In this document: positions 1-12,600 of the stretch, in pieces
Layout: each line of letters opens with the position of its first letter
How positions within the stretch are numbered: position 1 is the stretch's first letter
Assembly: GCA_961205875.1 (NCBI GenBank)
Contig: OY540813.1
Location: forward strand, 1,645,001 to 1,709,000
Length of the DNA stretch: 64,000 nucleotides
Direction of reading: 5' to 3'
Origin: Sialis fuliginosa
Taxonomy: Eukaryota > Arthropoda > Insecta > Megaloptera > Sialidae
Made by a program: the position numbers and the translations under genes
Notes under the pieces: model-generated
What the model saw: only the letters and a program-made list of their open reading frames with translations
Database searches by the model: none
Told to the model about the DNA's origin: nothing

Positions 1-1752
1 AACACGTAATACTTTTAAAAATGAATTTAAGAGATAAAAGACGTATTTACCATATTTATGGTTGATTTATTTACAACATTTTTGAACTTTCAAAGTAAAA
101 AAATTATCGTTTTTCTTTTGAATAAATATGTATTATCACAATAGAGATAGGGTTAAAAAAATTCTATTTAGAATCTTTGAGACTTTGTAGAATAAATAAT
201 AGATTATTTCATTTAATAGATTTTTTTTAAATTTAATTAAAATCTATACTAATCTACAGGCCCAGATAAAGGGGGGGCTAGGAGGGCCATATGATCCGGG
301 GCCAAGGCTTCAGGGGCCCCGAAAATTCTGAAATATTTCCTGAATCATGATACCCCCTTCCATTAATTGATCAAGATGAATAATTTATGTTAAATTTATT
401 TTTTAAGATCTTTTCAAGAATGACAATTAAATGCATTTTTTCTTTTGTTACAGATTTGGTGCCATAGTAGTTTTCGAAGTAGAATTTCAGGCGTCTTATA
501 ACATGATATATTTTTTTCTGTTTGCCTTATATTATATGTATTACTGTATTTTATTATATACTTTATTTATTTAATTATTATTGATTTTAATAAAAAAATT
601 TTAACTACTTTTTTATATTTTTTTTAGTTAAGATTTACCAAAAAAAATTCTAAAATTTTGTTTTAATTAATTAAATAAATTATTTATTTCATAACGAAAT
701 TCTGGGGAATTTTGATTTTTGGTGTACGTTCTATTTTTCAAACGTGCAGTAAAGCTAACACTGGAGGCTTTGTTAAACGAAACAGTTTTAAAAAGGTTAA
801 TTTTGACATATCATGAAAATGGTTATATCTAGAATAAACCTGACTTAAAATGGTTAAAACTATTATACCTATAAGATCTGTATCATTGTCATCAAAAATT
901 TTATCAAAAATGTATACAGTTTAAAAATTAAGTGGAAATAAATTATCACTTTGACTAGGACTTAAATTTAAGTAATATATACTTAACGACTTAAGCATCA
1001 TTAAAATCTTCGATACTAAGTTTAAACGGTGAGATCGGCCATTAATTAACCAAATATTCAATACTGGTGGTATTGTCCAAGACTGGTGCCAGTACTTTAT
1101 AATATTATACATAAAAACATGCACTACAAAATGATATAAATATTTAAGGTCATGAGAAAACTGATCCACATAGTATTTTTAGCTATATATATGTGTAACT
1201 GCCTTCACAGCATTCTTGGGGTATTACACCACCACAACGAAGTATTAACTCATCATGCGTTGTTCCTAATAACTTTCCCAATATCGCAGGCGGAAGTGAT
1301 TGTCATTTATTATTAAATTATGTCATATCGTCTAACAATAAAATTTTCTTCTCTCAGTCAAGTTGCGTTCACAGCCATCTTAAATTATCAAATAAATAAA
1401 TAGAAATATAGAAAAGGAAAAGCCCATAAACCACGTAACGCTTTTTTCTAGAGTTTTTGACCCCCCTTCCCTAGGGTATCCACTATTTGAGCGGACATTC
1501 CGCTTTTTCACATTATGTTCAGTATTTTTTTTTTACAAAATAGTGGACATTTTTTTAATTCAAAAGCTTTATGATTAAATGGTACGTAATCTAAAGCTGT
1601 ACAGTCTAAGAGAATAAGTATAGGAGAATCTACATAATGTTGACCGGAAGCCTCATGGGGTTCTCAGCGAAAATGTAACCCCATGACTGCCTAATTGGGA
1701 AACTCCATGTAAAACCTATAAGAATTTAAATTATAATGAATACACTATATAC
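1..1752. other. Upstream intergenic, no gene seen
   Basis: AT-rich sequence without a convincing exon. It contains a G-rich patch at about 262-345. At 1077-1096 is a remnant end (CCAAGACTGGTGCCAGTAC) of the MITE family that is more complete at 27278-27741. The only open frame here of any size (921-1169, minus) has no recognisable content. Confidence 0.6.
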
Positions 1753-2107
1753 AAGTTGATTAAGACATAGGAAATTTAACATAGGGGCAGTTAGAAATGT
1801 TGTAGTAACCTTTGGTCAAATTTAACGATGTGTGATTGGTGCATTCACAAAATTTAATAAAATAGTAATTAGTATTTTGTTTTCAAATTTATATCTGCCA
1901 AAAAATATTATTATAATTTTATCTAGGATGCTTAAATTAATGAAATTAAAGTTGAAAACAAAATACTGTTGATTAATTAAAAATTTATCAGTTAGTTTCG
2001 AGGCGGCATTTCAAAATGCACCAATCACACATCGTTAAATTTGACCAAAGGTTACTACAACATTTCTAATTGCCCCCATGTTAAATTTCCTATGTCTTAA
2101 TCAACTT
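1753..2107. repeat. Foldback (inverted-repeat) element
   Basis: The left arm starting AAGTTGATTAAGACATAGG is repeated in reverse complement at the right end. Arms are roughly 100 bp with few mismatches and surround an AT-rich centre. Flanks on both sides carry similar GAATACACT-GTATAC-like sequence, possibly a duplicated target. There is no coding capacity, so it is a non-autonomous MITE or foldback element. Confidence 0.75.
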
Positions 2108-2465
2108 GGAATACACTGTATACAATAATATACAGATCTTTCAACTTCTATAAAAAAACATACTTTTAACGAAATCTTAATCAAATTTCTTGGTTTTAAT
2201 TTCACTTTTCATAGAAATTTCATAGAAATATCAACTCCAATATATGCAAAAATGCAAAAGTAACGAGAGAGAGGGAAAAAAAGTTTATAGATTATTTAAG
2301 CCAGTAAGAAATTTGTCAAAAATTAATTAATACATAGTGAAAATTATTGTTGTTGTAAACGTAACATAGCAATTGATCCGAATTAAAACCTACACGCGTC
2401 TGTTATACTGTATACATTTTCTGCTGATGCGTCTGTTTTAGGGTAGACTGTAACACTTATCAAGG

Positions 2466-2473
2466 TATATAAG
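2466..2473 (+). promoter_or_regulatory. TATA box of the Gln-rich secreted protein gene
   Basis: TATATAAG lies 67 bp before the ATG at 2533. A TTAGT at 2496-2500, close to the arthropod initiator TCAGT, is about 32 bp downstream of the TATA start. This predicts transcription from about 2498 and a 5' UTR of about 35 nt. The spacing is the same as at the secreted-protein gene near 38 kb. Confidence 0.7.
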
Positions 2474-2532
2474 ACGAATTTATTGTTTTGTATAATTAGT
2501 TCCACCCTAAACTCTTACACCTCACAGACAAA

Positions 2533-5500
2533 ATGTCAACATTCATCATTGTTTTGTCCTTTGTAAGTATTTTATTATTTTTATTTGTTCTTTACTAATT
2601 TTATATTCGATTAAACATATTTTAATTGTTAAAATTTAACTGGTATTTTAATTTTTAAATATCTGAAAAATTGTATTAAAATGTGTAAAAATTCTGGCTT
2701 CTGGGTGTAAACCGGGTCATATTGGCTTTTTTATTTGTTCTTTACTAATTTTATATTCGATTAAACATATTTTAATGGTTAAAATTTAATTGGTAATTTA
2801 ATTTTTTAATATCTGAATTGACATATAATTTTATTAATTTTTACTAAAATTTTTATTAAAATATGAAAAAATTCTGGCTTCTGGGTGTAAGCCGCGTCGT
2901 TTTGGCCGTTTAGCGGTCAACGTTTCGTTGCACATTGCAGTGGACATCTTTAAAAGTATTTCGTAAAATTTTTAACAGCCGATTAAATAATCTGTTACCA
3001 TAGTTAAAAATTAATAATTTTGTCTTGTTTTTTTTCAGTTCGCTGTATGCATGGCCTTACCGCCGAGCTACACTAGCCCCAAATTTCAACAGGTGAGTTA
3101 AATTTCAATTTTTCCTAAAAATCTGATTTCAAAAAATACATTTTGTTGTTAAAAAAGTTAAAATCCATCTAGAAGTAATTTTGGAAATAATTAGTTCTAG
3201 GGGGGGGGGATTTACACTAAAAACATTTATGTGAACATTCCTAACGCCCAAAACTTCAGAGTCACCCCCCCCCTCTGTTAAACATTTAAAGTGTAATTTC
3301 AACAACTAATTTTAATTTAATTAATTAAGAAAACTATAATTTATCTTGAAATATAAAAAAATTTACAATCCCTAGAAGGGGGGTTTTCCCCTCAACTTTC
3401 ATTTGAAAGCTAAATACCCAAATTTGACAATTATGGGCTAAGTGATTTTTCATTGAAGGAAAGCCAACTAATAAATATTTAAAAACCGTTTTATTTGGAT
3501 TATCATGAATATAAATTTTATATTATTATAATCTCTTACTAATTTTCCAAAATTAAATAAAAAAATTAAGAATCGCCTGTATATTATGTTATCTATGGAT
3601 TCTAAACAATTTTTTTTTTCAAATTCATAAATGACATTCTACAATATTCAGAAATTATCATGATTTAATTTTTAATTTCCACAGCCTACGCCCCTGGAAC
3701 CCAAACAAGCCCCAATTCAAGATGACCTAGAATGGTTGTTAGAACACGGTTTCGGTAGCCGTCAAGAAAACATGCATAACCTCCATTTCAACAACCCAGA
3801 CCAAGAAAACCACCATCAACAATTAACAGCTGATAAACATTTACGCAACTTCCCCGAACAAATCAACCAATTCCAACGTCAAAAAAGCGATAAGATCGTT
3901 ATGAATTTAGACGACAATCAAAATCAGGATAGCCAACAAGAATTTGGTGAGAAACTCATTGTTAAAAAATCTGAACAAGAACAAAAGCTCCAAGAAGGAG
4001 AAAATATGTCTATACAACGCCAATCACAAAAGGAGTTGAAGAAACAACAACCTAACGGTCAAATTCAAAAGATCCAATCACAAAAACAACAACAATGGAT
4101 GGGAAAAGACAATGAAGAACAAGAAGAATTTAAACAAAATCAACATAAAAATTCCTGGATGTCTACAAAAGTATTAACTAACGATGTAAGTAAATGCAAT
4201 TAATTTTTATTATGAAAGAATTTAAAAATATTTATTTAATTGTAGACACTTGTTTAATTAAATGTACTAAATTAGAAATATTTCTTGATATTTAATTACA
4301 CTAAAACAGCTTAATTTGATGACAATCGGCCAGTGGGTGTTAAAATGGTGGACATTTAAAATATTAATTATTATTTTATCATTTTTTCAAATTTTACGAT
4401 TCTTTATTTTATAACTTTTGTAATCATTTAGCAAGTCCCTCACTGGGTGCCCATTACTGATTTTACTTTGTCCATTACTGGAGAAAACACTATATTAATG
4501 AAGGGGTACTTATTTTATTAAGAACATAAGGTCATGAGAATTTCAAAAAAAACCCATTAATCTCAAAAAATCTCTTAAAGCAGCCAAAACTGGTGCCAGT
4601 ACCTTAGATTAGAAATAGTCAAGTTTAGTTCGTTGTATATTTAAAAATATTTATCAATTGTTGACTTATTTTTTTATTGTTTATTTTAAGGATATGGCTG
4701 AAATCAAACCAGAACAAAAGAAAAATGATCAAGAAAGGCAAGGAATGAAATCCATCACTCTTTTAGAAGATGTAAGTAAAATAATTAAATATTTTATGGT
4801 TAAAATAATTAACATTTCAAAATTTGTTCGTTCCATTTTAAAAAATAATTTTGAAAGAATTTTTTCATATTGTAATGTCAGTCTTATTAATTATTTCAAA
4901 ATCCACTGCATCTCGTTTATTTTTTTAAAATAGAACGAACAAATTTTGGAACCATTGGTATGTGTCATTGACGATAGCGCCTTCAGTGGTGAAAATCGAA
5001 ACTAACACAATCGAGTCAAATGTCAACCTAACCTAACTTAACCGATCTTTAAATCAGTGATTATATATATAATAATACGTTTAAGAATTATTATTACTAT
5101 TTAATTTCATTTATAAAGAAAATAAACAGTTCCCCATTTTAATTAAACACGTTTTTTAAACTAACAACTGACAGTTGGCCCGATAGGAATAGTACCTTTT
5201 TTCACCACACAATGTAAAACATACCAACAATTAAAAAATTTATTAAATTTTACATTGTTTAAGTATAGTTAATGCATTATTGTTTAATTTTTCAGAGCAA
5301 GGAGTCCGATGAAGAACATTTTGATTTCAATAGACACCATGGAATGAAAGTCCAAAACCAAATGAAGCCAAGACACCAACGTGAATCATTGGAAAATGAT
5401 TCACATGCTTTGATGAACACCATCTATGTAAGTTTTTTTTACTATAAAATTTTTTTTATTTTAATCATACAATTTTTTTTATATTTTTTTATTTATTTAA

Positions 5501-5540
5501 GATAAGTGTTAATATATTTTTCTTTTTACAGAAAAATTAA
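2533..5540 (+). CDS. Secreted Gln/His-rich protein, multi-exon
   Basis: Exons: 2533-2562, 3039-3092, 3685-4185, 4691-4771, an optional 4934-4957, 5296-5427 and 5532-5540 (stop TAA). All junctions are GT-AG and phase 0. The product is 268 aa, or 276 with the microexon. Residues 1 to about 16 (MSTFIIVLSFFAVCMA) form a clear signal peptide, followed by a Pro-rich stretch. The rest is hydrophilic, very rich in Gln, Asn, Lys, Glu and His, with no membrane segment and no cysteine beyond the signal. The main exon (167 codons) carries runs such as QKQQQ. I do not recognise a family. Low-complexity composition and secretion would suit a cuticle, silk, cement or salivary component, but this is inference. 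Start choice is fixed by the TATA box and signal peptide. Confidence 0.85.
2579..2950. repeat. Two-copy tandem repeat in intron 1
   Basis: A segment starting TTTATTTGTTCTTTACTAAT occurs at about 2580 and again at about 2730, each ending in TTCTGGCTTCTGGGTGTAA. The second copy runs on into GTTTCGTTGCACATTGCAG, and this tail reappears in reverse complement at about 18915-18985. The unit is therefore part of a dispersed element rather than unique intron sequence. Confidence 0.7.
4255..4604. mobile_element. MITE copy (GGTACTGGCACCA family) in intron 3
   Basis: Diverged, shortened copy of the family seen at 19372, 27278, 29640 and 33456. Shared landmarks are TGATGACAATCGGCCAGTGG, AAAATGGTGGACATTT, TGCCCATTACTG and a terminal ACTGGTGCCAGTACCTTAG. 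Its age appears greater than that of the other copies because of internal deletions and substitutions. Confidence 0.7.
4934..4957 (+). CDS. Candidate 24 bp microexon of the Gln-rich gene
   Basis: A pyrimidine-rich tract ending AAATAG precedes 24 bases encoding NEQILEPL, followed by the donor GTATGT. It is phase 0 on both sides, like every other exon of this gene, so inclusion would add eight residues without a frameshift. The composition (Asn, Glu, Gln, Leu) suits the surrounding protein. Splice-site and phase evidence only. Confidence 0.5.
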
Positions 5541-5630
5541 TTTCTACGAATTACGAACCAGAAGTTACCTGAACAATTATTTAAATATATTCATATTTAT
5601 TTCATTTTATATGTATTTTTGTAATGTCCA

Positions 5631-5636
5631 AATAAA
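5631..5636 (+). terminator. Polyadenylation signal AATAAA
   Basis: AATAAA lies 91 bp after the stop codon of the Gln-rich gene. It is the first canonical signal on this strand after the coding sequence. Confidence 0.65.
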
Positions 5637-5639
5637 ATA

Positions 5640-6681
5640 TTTTGTACTGTGAATTTAAATATATTTTATTAATTTCTATCCCATATCTAACCTATTATCA
5701 AAATCAAAACTCCCAATTTATAGTACAGGGTGGACAAGAAGTAAAAAATGTTACAAACAAAAAATAAAAAAATGCTTTTTAATTCATTTTTGAATCTCTC
5801 AAAAACAGTGCATTTAACTTGAAAATTGTATAGAATCTTTTTTGTAGAGCATTAAATTTTTTATAAAAAAGGTTATTAGATATTTTTGACAGTGTTTGTT
5901 ATATTCCATTAAAAGTACTAATTAAAAGCTACATTCTCGAATTTTATCAGATTTTTTATGTCGATAGTTTAGAAAATAGAAGGGGAAGCTTTGTTAATGA
6001 AAACATTTTTGTTGCATTTTAAAAGACCTATATAAAGACTCAATGGATTAAGTGAAAAAATTTTTTTGAATATTCTTTTCAGTTTGTGAAAAAATCTCAT
6101 CATTTTTTTTTTAATTTTTAAATTTCATCATAATCGGTATAAAATTTATATAGACAGACAGACCATAAAGGTTTCTAGTTTTCTACGGAACCCTAAAAAT
6201 GATATCAGCCAATATAATTAACGAAGAAATTTTCGGTTTGTGAATATACACAAAATATGTTTTGTTAAAATCAACATATGTGCCTGCTTATTTCCAATGA
6301 AGTGATTATATTTTAAAATTAACTCAACCGCCATTAGTAATCATATTAGTTCATTTACAAATAAACAAATTAATTCTAAAAGTACATTTCCCCCTTGTAT
6401 AGAAATTCGCTAACGCGATTCTACCTAAAATTATTCAAGCTTGATGCTATCCTGTTATACACAATATCCAACGACAAATAAAGACTCTGGCATACTATCA
6501 TTCAAATACGAAGGTTGCTATTAATATTTCTGGCCTTGGCAACATTGAATGTTGCCAGGTGCCATCTGTCGTTTTCGATAGAAACTAGACATTATTGAAT
6601 ATAACCTTCTTCAGAACCTTTTGTAAACTGAGCGCGATTTGTGTTGTTTATAGTTACTTAAAAAAGTCATCTCGGCAAAGA
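5640..6681. other. Intergenic with transposon ends, no gene
   Basis: AT-rich. Around 6150-6200 there is CAGACAGACC followed by GTTTTCTACGGAACCCTAAA, which resembles the 3' end of an insect retroelement. Nothing coding is seen. Confidence 0.5.
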
Positions 6682-6838
6682 ATGGGATTAACTAGTGAAC
6701 ATTTCCGTGTGATCATTTTTCATAACTTTCGACGTGGATTATCAAGACAAGAGTGTATCAATAACTAATAAAGCACCATCCTACAGCACTATAAAAAAAA
6801 TGGTATAACGAATTCAATCGTGGCCGATTTTAAACAAA
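6682..6838 (+). pseudogene. Mariner transposase N-terminal relic
   Basis: From the ATG at 6682 the frame reads MGLTSEHFRVIIFHNFRRGL then SRQECIN, typical of the N-terminal helix-turn-helix of mariner transposases. Stops (CTAATAA) follow at about 6764. In other frames the family continues with an APSYSTI-like stretch and then KWYNEFNRGR. The remainder of the transposase, including the catalytic DD34D region, is absent. This is a broken, non-functional fragment with frameshifts. Confidence 0.8.
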
Positions 6839-7266
6839 TTGGAGCATCTGATATCTGGTTGCCCCTTGTTAGAATAAATCGAAAAAAATGAATTTCGTCG
6901 ATTACAGCGCCATCTATGATGAATCGAACAAAATATTTCAGATAAATGGTACTTTTAGCCGTAGAATCCGTATCTGCAATAAAAAATTGAGGTTCCTATT
7001 TAAGATTCAAAGTTACCCCCGCCCCAACCTACAAAAGGGAGAGTGTGGGACTATTTTTTTGCACTAATGTATTTCCCCGCAGAATGATTAAATTTTAATT
7101 ATAGAAATTTTCTTTCGTAGCTGCCTATTTTTCGAGATATTTAAAAGTTTCAGGTTAAAAAAAACACCCGGTATGTAAAAATTGTTTTGAATAAACATTT
7201 AATTATTATTTTTTTAATTCAATTTTGATGTTTGAGTCAAATCGACTAATTTCAGGCAAAATAGGT
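6839..7266. other. Transposon-derived intergenic sequence
   Basis: No open frame of note. It contains a C-rich stretch near 7013-7030 and the sequence AAACACCCGGTATGT near 7160, which looks like an element end. No family assigned. Confidence 0.4.
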
Positions 7267-8065
7267 GGCTGATTCTCAAAAAAAGTAGAAAAATGATTTT
7301 GTTTTATTGTGTTTTTTTTTTTTAATAATGTACAATTTCTTTCGTAAATATAATAAAACATAGGGTATTTTTCTGAAGGGTTATAGTGGTCCCCAATATT
7401 TTTGACTTTAAAGGGGGTTAAAACAAAAATTCAAAAGTGAGGATATGATAGCTTAGTGTATTAGTGAGGGAATGATCACTTTGTGAGGGAATGACGAGCG
7501 AAAATGTAAATTTGGATAATAGGTAATACTTTAAAACAATTTCAACAATACACTTCAACACTCAGACCTTTCGCCATATTTATTTTTTAATGTCAGTATT
7601 GCCACATTATAAAAACAATAACACTGCGTTCAGATAGATTTACAATTACGGTCTAATTTCACTGTTACAGAAATTGTGAGGGAATGATTCGTTTTTTACG
7701 GACATACTTGTAAATTTATTTTCTGTTATTTTCTGTTTGTGTTTTACTTACTGTTGTACATTTTTAAATAGAGAATATTGTTATAAATGAATAAATAATA
7801 AGTTATTAAACACATTCTAGAAAACTTTTCGAAACAAATTAGAAATGTATTTAAATTTGGTGGTTGGGACACAGTGAGGGAATTATTTTTGAGGTATAAA
7901 TTTTAATATATTTTTACAATTTATAATAACTGAAATAAAATTAATATACAATTTGGTACACCTAGTGATGTAGATTCATAAGAGAATCTCCTTAACTTTA
8001 ATTTTCGATCTCGTTTTATAGAAATCAGAAAGGACAACAATTTAGATTTTTTTTGAGAATCAGCC
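7267..8065. mobile_element. Non-autonomous DNA element, 18 bp perfect TIRs
   Basis: GGCTGATTCTCAAAAAAA at 7267-7284 is matched exactly in reverse complement at 8048-8065, and AGGT lies immediately outside each end, consistent with a 4 bp target duplication. The interior has no long open frame but repeats GTGAGGGAATGA-like words at about 7465, 7481, 7676 and 7874. This looks like a MITE of about 799 bp; superfamily not assigned. Confidence 0.65.
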
Positions 8066-8412
8066 AGGTATATTTGTGTTAATATTACAGTACGTGTATT
8101 ATTATAAGTTAACGTGTAGTGATTGTATCAGAGCCTTTACAACACCATGCTGAAAGTATTAGAGAGCGACCGGCCGGACTGCGGTATACACATGTTGACC
8201 GAACGAGTTGATTCAAAGCTCCGATAGTTCTCTACAAATTTCTCGTACACCTTCTGCACTATAACAACTAATCCTACACACTGATGTCCCCTCCCCCTCT
8301 CTCCCCCACTCGCCCTTTATCAACCTATTCATACACATATGGAAACAAATGTAAAATCAACTTGGGTAAAAAAAATTATATTTGTTTATTAATTGAAAAA
8401 AAAGACTTTAAC

Positions 8413-8940
8413 AAAACCTATATATAAGGTACTTCTCGTTTACTTATAATCTTGAAATTTGGCACGAAGGGAGTTCTCATAGCACAAGTAAAGGAAAAAA
8501 TCCTAAAATCATTAATTTATAATTCTATGTGGAATTATAAACAGTAAACAACATATAGTGTTTACCATGTAAGTAGCACACGCCACTGATTTTTTATTCT
8601 TATTTTTTTAAACACGCCACTGACGGAAATTTTCAAATACTATAAATATTATCACTGTCTCCGCCCCTGGCCTTAATAAAACTTATATATAAGGTACTTC
8701 CCGTTGACTTATAATCTTAAAATTTGGCACGAAGGGAGTTCCCATAGAACAAATAAAGGAAACAATCCTAAAAATCATTAATTTATAATTCTATGTAGAA
8801 TTATAAACAGTAAACAACATATAGTATTTACCATGTAAGAAGCACACGCCACTGATTTTTTATTTTTATTTTTTTAAACCCGCCACTGACGGAATTTTTC
8901 AAATACTATAAATATTATCACGGCCTCCGCCTCTGGCCTT
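8413..8940. repeat. Two tandem copies of a unit of about 264 bp
   Basis: Both copies start near TATATATAAGGTACTTC and share GAAATTTGGCACGAAGGGAG-type sequence, CACGCCACTGATTTTTTATT and CCGCC-TGGCCTTAAT at the end. The two copies differ at scattered bases. Flanking sequence (8066-8412 and 8941-9415) shows nothing coding. Confidence 0.75.
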
Positions 8941-9415
8941 AATCCCACTTCAACAACTCACCCAAATAAACTTTTTAATGATGTCTAATTCAAAAAGTTT
9001 TTTATTAATTCCTCTCACAATCAAGTTGTAAAAACGAAAAACTACTTTGCATTGCTGAAATATGGTGACACGTTATAGCGTGTTCTGCGAATTCTATTCT
9101 AACTCGTATCAAATAACTCATTCATAATGTGGCGCTATTAATACCTGTGCAACTAACGATATTATTTATTTCCAAAGTTCAGGCGAAATAAGAACAAAAA
9201 TTATTATACATGTTGTAGGGGAGGTGTGCCAAATTTTATTGCATTTTTTATATGAGGTGTTTTTAAAAGAGCTTGTTACAGAGATAAAATTACCGACGTT
9301 CTAATGGCCAGGCCCGGATTTACCATGCAGGCAGAGTAGACAGCTGCCTAGGGCGGCAAATTTTGGTGGAAACTTTGAAAACTTGTTATATTCGTGGGAA
9401 TTGAATTTGATTTTG

Positions 9416-9591
9416 ATAATTAAACATAAAAATGTGAAATGTTTGCATAATAAAATACATAACGTATTTACAAAATATATAGTATATAAAATAGAAATAA
9501 AATTTAAAAAACACGTAAATTAAGAAATGTTTAATAATATGAATTTTAAAAATCGCGCCATTCTCCAAATGAAATTCGCCCCGCCCACTTT
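9416..9591. repeat. Left flanking direct repeat of the satellite
   Basis: About 176 bp, from ATAATTAAACATAAAAATG to CGCCCACTTT, nearly identical to 13931-14107 in the same orientation. The pair brackets the satellite array. The unique sequence just inside each copy differs. Confidence 0.8.
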
Positions 9592-9671
9592 ATGTATTTA
9601 TGTTATCTATGATTACACTGTTATTTTCTCAGATTCGTTAGAAATAGTTACCGTAAACTGCAGTTCAACCG

Positions 9672-12600
9672 CTTATGAGTTTTAATTTGTTTTTAAAGGA
9701 GAAGGAGTACGCGAAGGTCTTTAAGTGCGTGATCATCTTAAAGATAAGAGTGTAAGCTACATTTAAAAAAAAAAATTGAGTCTCCTCGATCGCGCCAAGC
9801 TGAGATATTAACTATTCAATTTACTTCTTTGTTAGCTTATGAGTTTATTTGTTAGCTTATGAGTTTTAATTTGTTATTAAAGGAGAAGGAGTACGCGAAG
9901 GTCTTTAAGTGCGTGATCCTCTTAAAGATAAGAGTGTAAGCTACATTTTAAAAAAAAATTTGAGTCTCCTCGATTGCTCCAAGCTGAGATATTAACTATT
10001 CAATTTACTTCTATGTTAGCTTATGAGTTTATTTGTTAGCTTATGAGTTTTAATTTGTTTTTAAAGGAGAAGGAGTACGCGAAGGTCTTTAAGTGCGTGA
10101 TCCTCTTAAAGATAAGAGTGTAAGCTACATTTTAAAAAAAAATTTGAGTCTCCTCGATCGCGCCAAGCTGAGATATTAACTATTCAATTTACTTCTTTGT
10201 TAGCTTATGAGTTTATTTGTTAGCTTATGAGTTTTAATTTGTTTTTAAAGGAGAAGGAGTACGCGAAGGTCTTTAAGTGCGTGATCCTCTTAAAGATAAG
10301 AGTGTAAGCTACATTTTAAAAAAAAATTTGAGTCTCCTCGATCGCTCCAAGCTGAGATATTAACTATTCAATTTACTTCTTTGTTAGCTTATGAGTTTAT
10401 TTGTTAGCTTATGAGTTTTAATTTGTTTTTAAAGGAGAAGGAGTACGCGAAGGTCTTTAAGTGCGTGGTCCTTTTAAAGATAAGAGTGTAAGCTACATTT
10501 TAAAAAAAAATTTGAGTCTCCTCGATCGCGCCAAGCTGAGATATTAACTATTCAATTTACTTCTTTGTTAGCTTATGAGTTTATTTGTTAGCTTATGAGT
10601 TTTAATTTGTTTTTAAAGGAGAAGGAGTACGCGAAGGTCTTTAAGTGCGTGATCCTCTTAAAGATAAGAGTGTAAGCTACATTTTAAAAAAAATTTGAGT
10701 CTCTTTGATCGCGCCAAGCTGAAATATTAATTATTCAATTTACTTCTTTGTTAGCTTATGAGTTTATTTGTTAGCTTATGAGTTTTAATTTGTTTTTAAA
10801 GGAGAAGGAGTACGCGAAGGTCTTTAAGTGCGTGATCCTCTTAAAGATAAGAGTGTAAGCTACATTTTAAAAAAAAATTTGAGTCTCTTTGATCGCGCCA
10901 AGCTGAAATATTAATTATTCAATTTACTTCTTTGTTAGCTTATGAGTTTATTTGTTAGCTTATGAGTTTTAATTTGTTTTTAAAGGAGAAGGAGTACGCG
11001 AAGGTCTTTAAGTGCGTGATCCTCTTAAAGATAAGAGTGTAAGCTACATTTTAAAAAAAAATTTGAGTCTCCTCGATCGCTCCAAGCTGAGATATTAACT
11101 ATTCAATTTACTTCTTTGTTAGCTTATGAGTTTATTTGTTAGCTTATGAGTTTTAATTTGTTTTTAAAGGAGAAGGAGTACGCGAAGGTCTTTAAGTGCG
11201 TGGTCCTTTTAAAGATAAGAGTGTAAGCTACATTTTAAAAAAAAATTTGAGTCTCCTCGATTGCTCCAAGCTGAGATATTAACTATTCAATTTACTTCTA
11301 TGTTAGCTTATGAGTTTATTTGTTAGCTTATGAGTTTTAATTTGTTTTTAAAGGAGAAGGAGTACGCGAAGGTCTTTAAGTGCGTGATCCTCTTAAAGAT
11401 AAGAGTGTAAGCTACATTTTAAAAAAAAATTTGAGTCTCCTCGATCGCGCCAAGCTGAGATATTAACTATTCAATTTACTTCTTTGTTAGCTTATGAGTT
11501 TATTTGTTAGCTTATGAGTTTTAATTTGTTTTTAAAGGAGAAGGAGTACGCGAAGGTCTTTAAGTGCGTGATCCTCTTAAAGATAAGAGTGTAAGCTACA
11601 TTTTAAAAAAAAATTTGAGTCTCCTCGATCGCTCCAAGCTGAGATATTAACTATTCAATTTACTTCTTTGTTAGCTTATGAGTTTATTTGTTAGCTTATG
11701 AGTTTTAATTTGTTTTTAAAGGAGAAGGAGTACGCGAAGGTCTTTAAGTGCGTGGTCCTTTTAAAGATAAGAGTGTAAGCTACATTTGAAAAAAAAATTT
11801 GAGTCTCCTCGATCGCGCCAAGCTGAGATATTAACTATTCAATTTACTTCTTTGTTAGCTTATGAGTTTATTTGTTAGCTTATGAGTTTTAATTTGTTTT
11901 TAAAGGAGAAGGAGTACGCGAAGGTCTTTAAGTGCGTGATCCTCTTAAAGATAAGAGTGTAAGCTACATTTTAAAAAAAATTTGAGTCTCTTTGATCGCG
12001 CCAAGCTGAAATATTAATTATTCAATTTACTTCTTTGTTAGCTTATGAGTTTATTTGTTAGCTTATGAGTTTTAATTTGTTTTTAAAGGAGAAGGAGTAC
12101 GCGAAGGTCTTTAAGTGCGTGATCCTCTTAAAGATAAGAGTGTAAGCTACATTTTAAAAAAAAATTTGAGTCTCCTCGATCGCTCCAAGCTGAGATATTA
12201 ACTATTCAATTTACTTCTTTGTTAGCTTATGAGTTTATTTGTTAGCTTATGAGTTTTAATTTGTTTTTAAAGGAGAAGGAGTACGCGAAGGTCTTAAGTG
12301 CGTGGTCCTTTTAAAGATAAGAGTGTAAGCTACATTTTAAAAAAAAATTTGAGTCTCCTCGATCGCTCCAAGCTGAAATATTAACTATTCAATTTACTTC
12401 TTTGTTAGCTTATGAGTTTATTTGTTAGCTTATGAGTTTTAATTTGTTTTTAAAGGAGAAGGAGTACGCGAAGGTCTTAAGTGCGTGGTCCTTTTAAAGA
12501 TAAGAGTGTAAGCTACATTTTAAAAAAAAATTTGAGTCTCCTCGATCGCTCCAAGCTGAAATATTAACTATTCAATTTACTTCTTTGTTAGCTTATGAGT

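Noticed and set aside
6682..6838. Functional mariner transposase
   Set aside because: Only the N-terminal region is recognisable, with stops and frame changes; no catalytic region follows.
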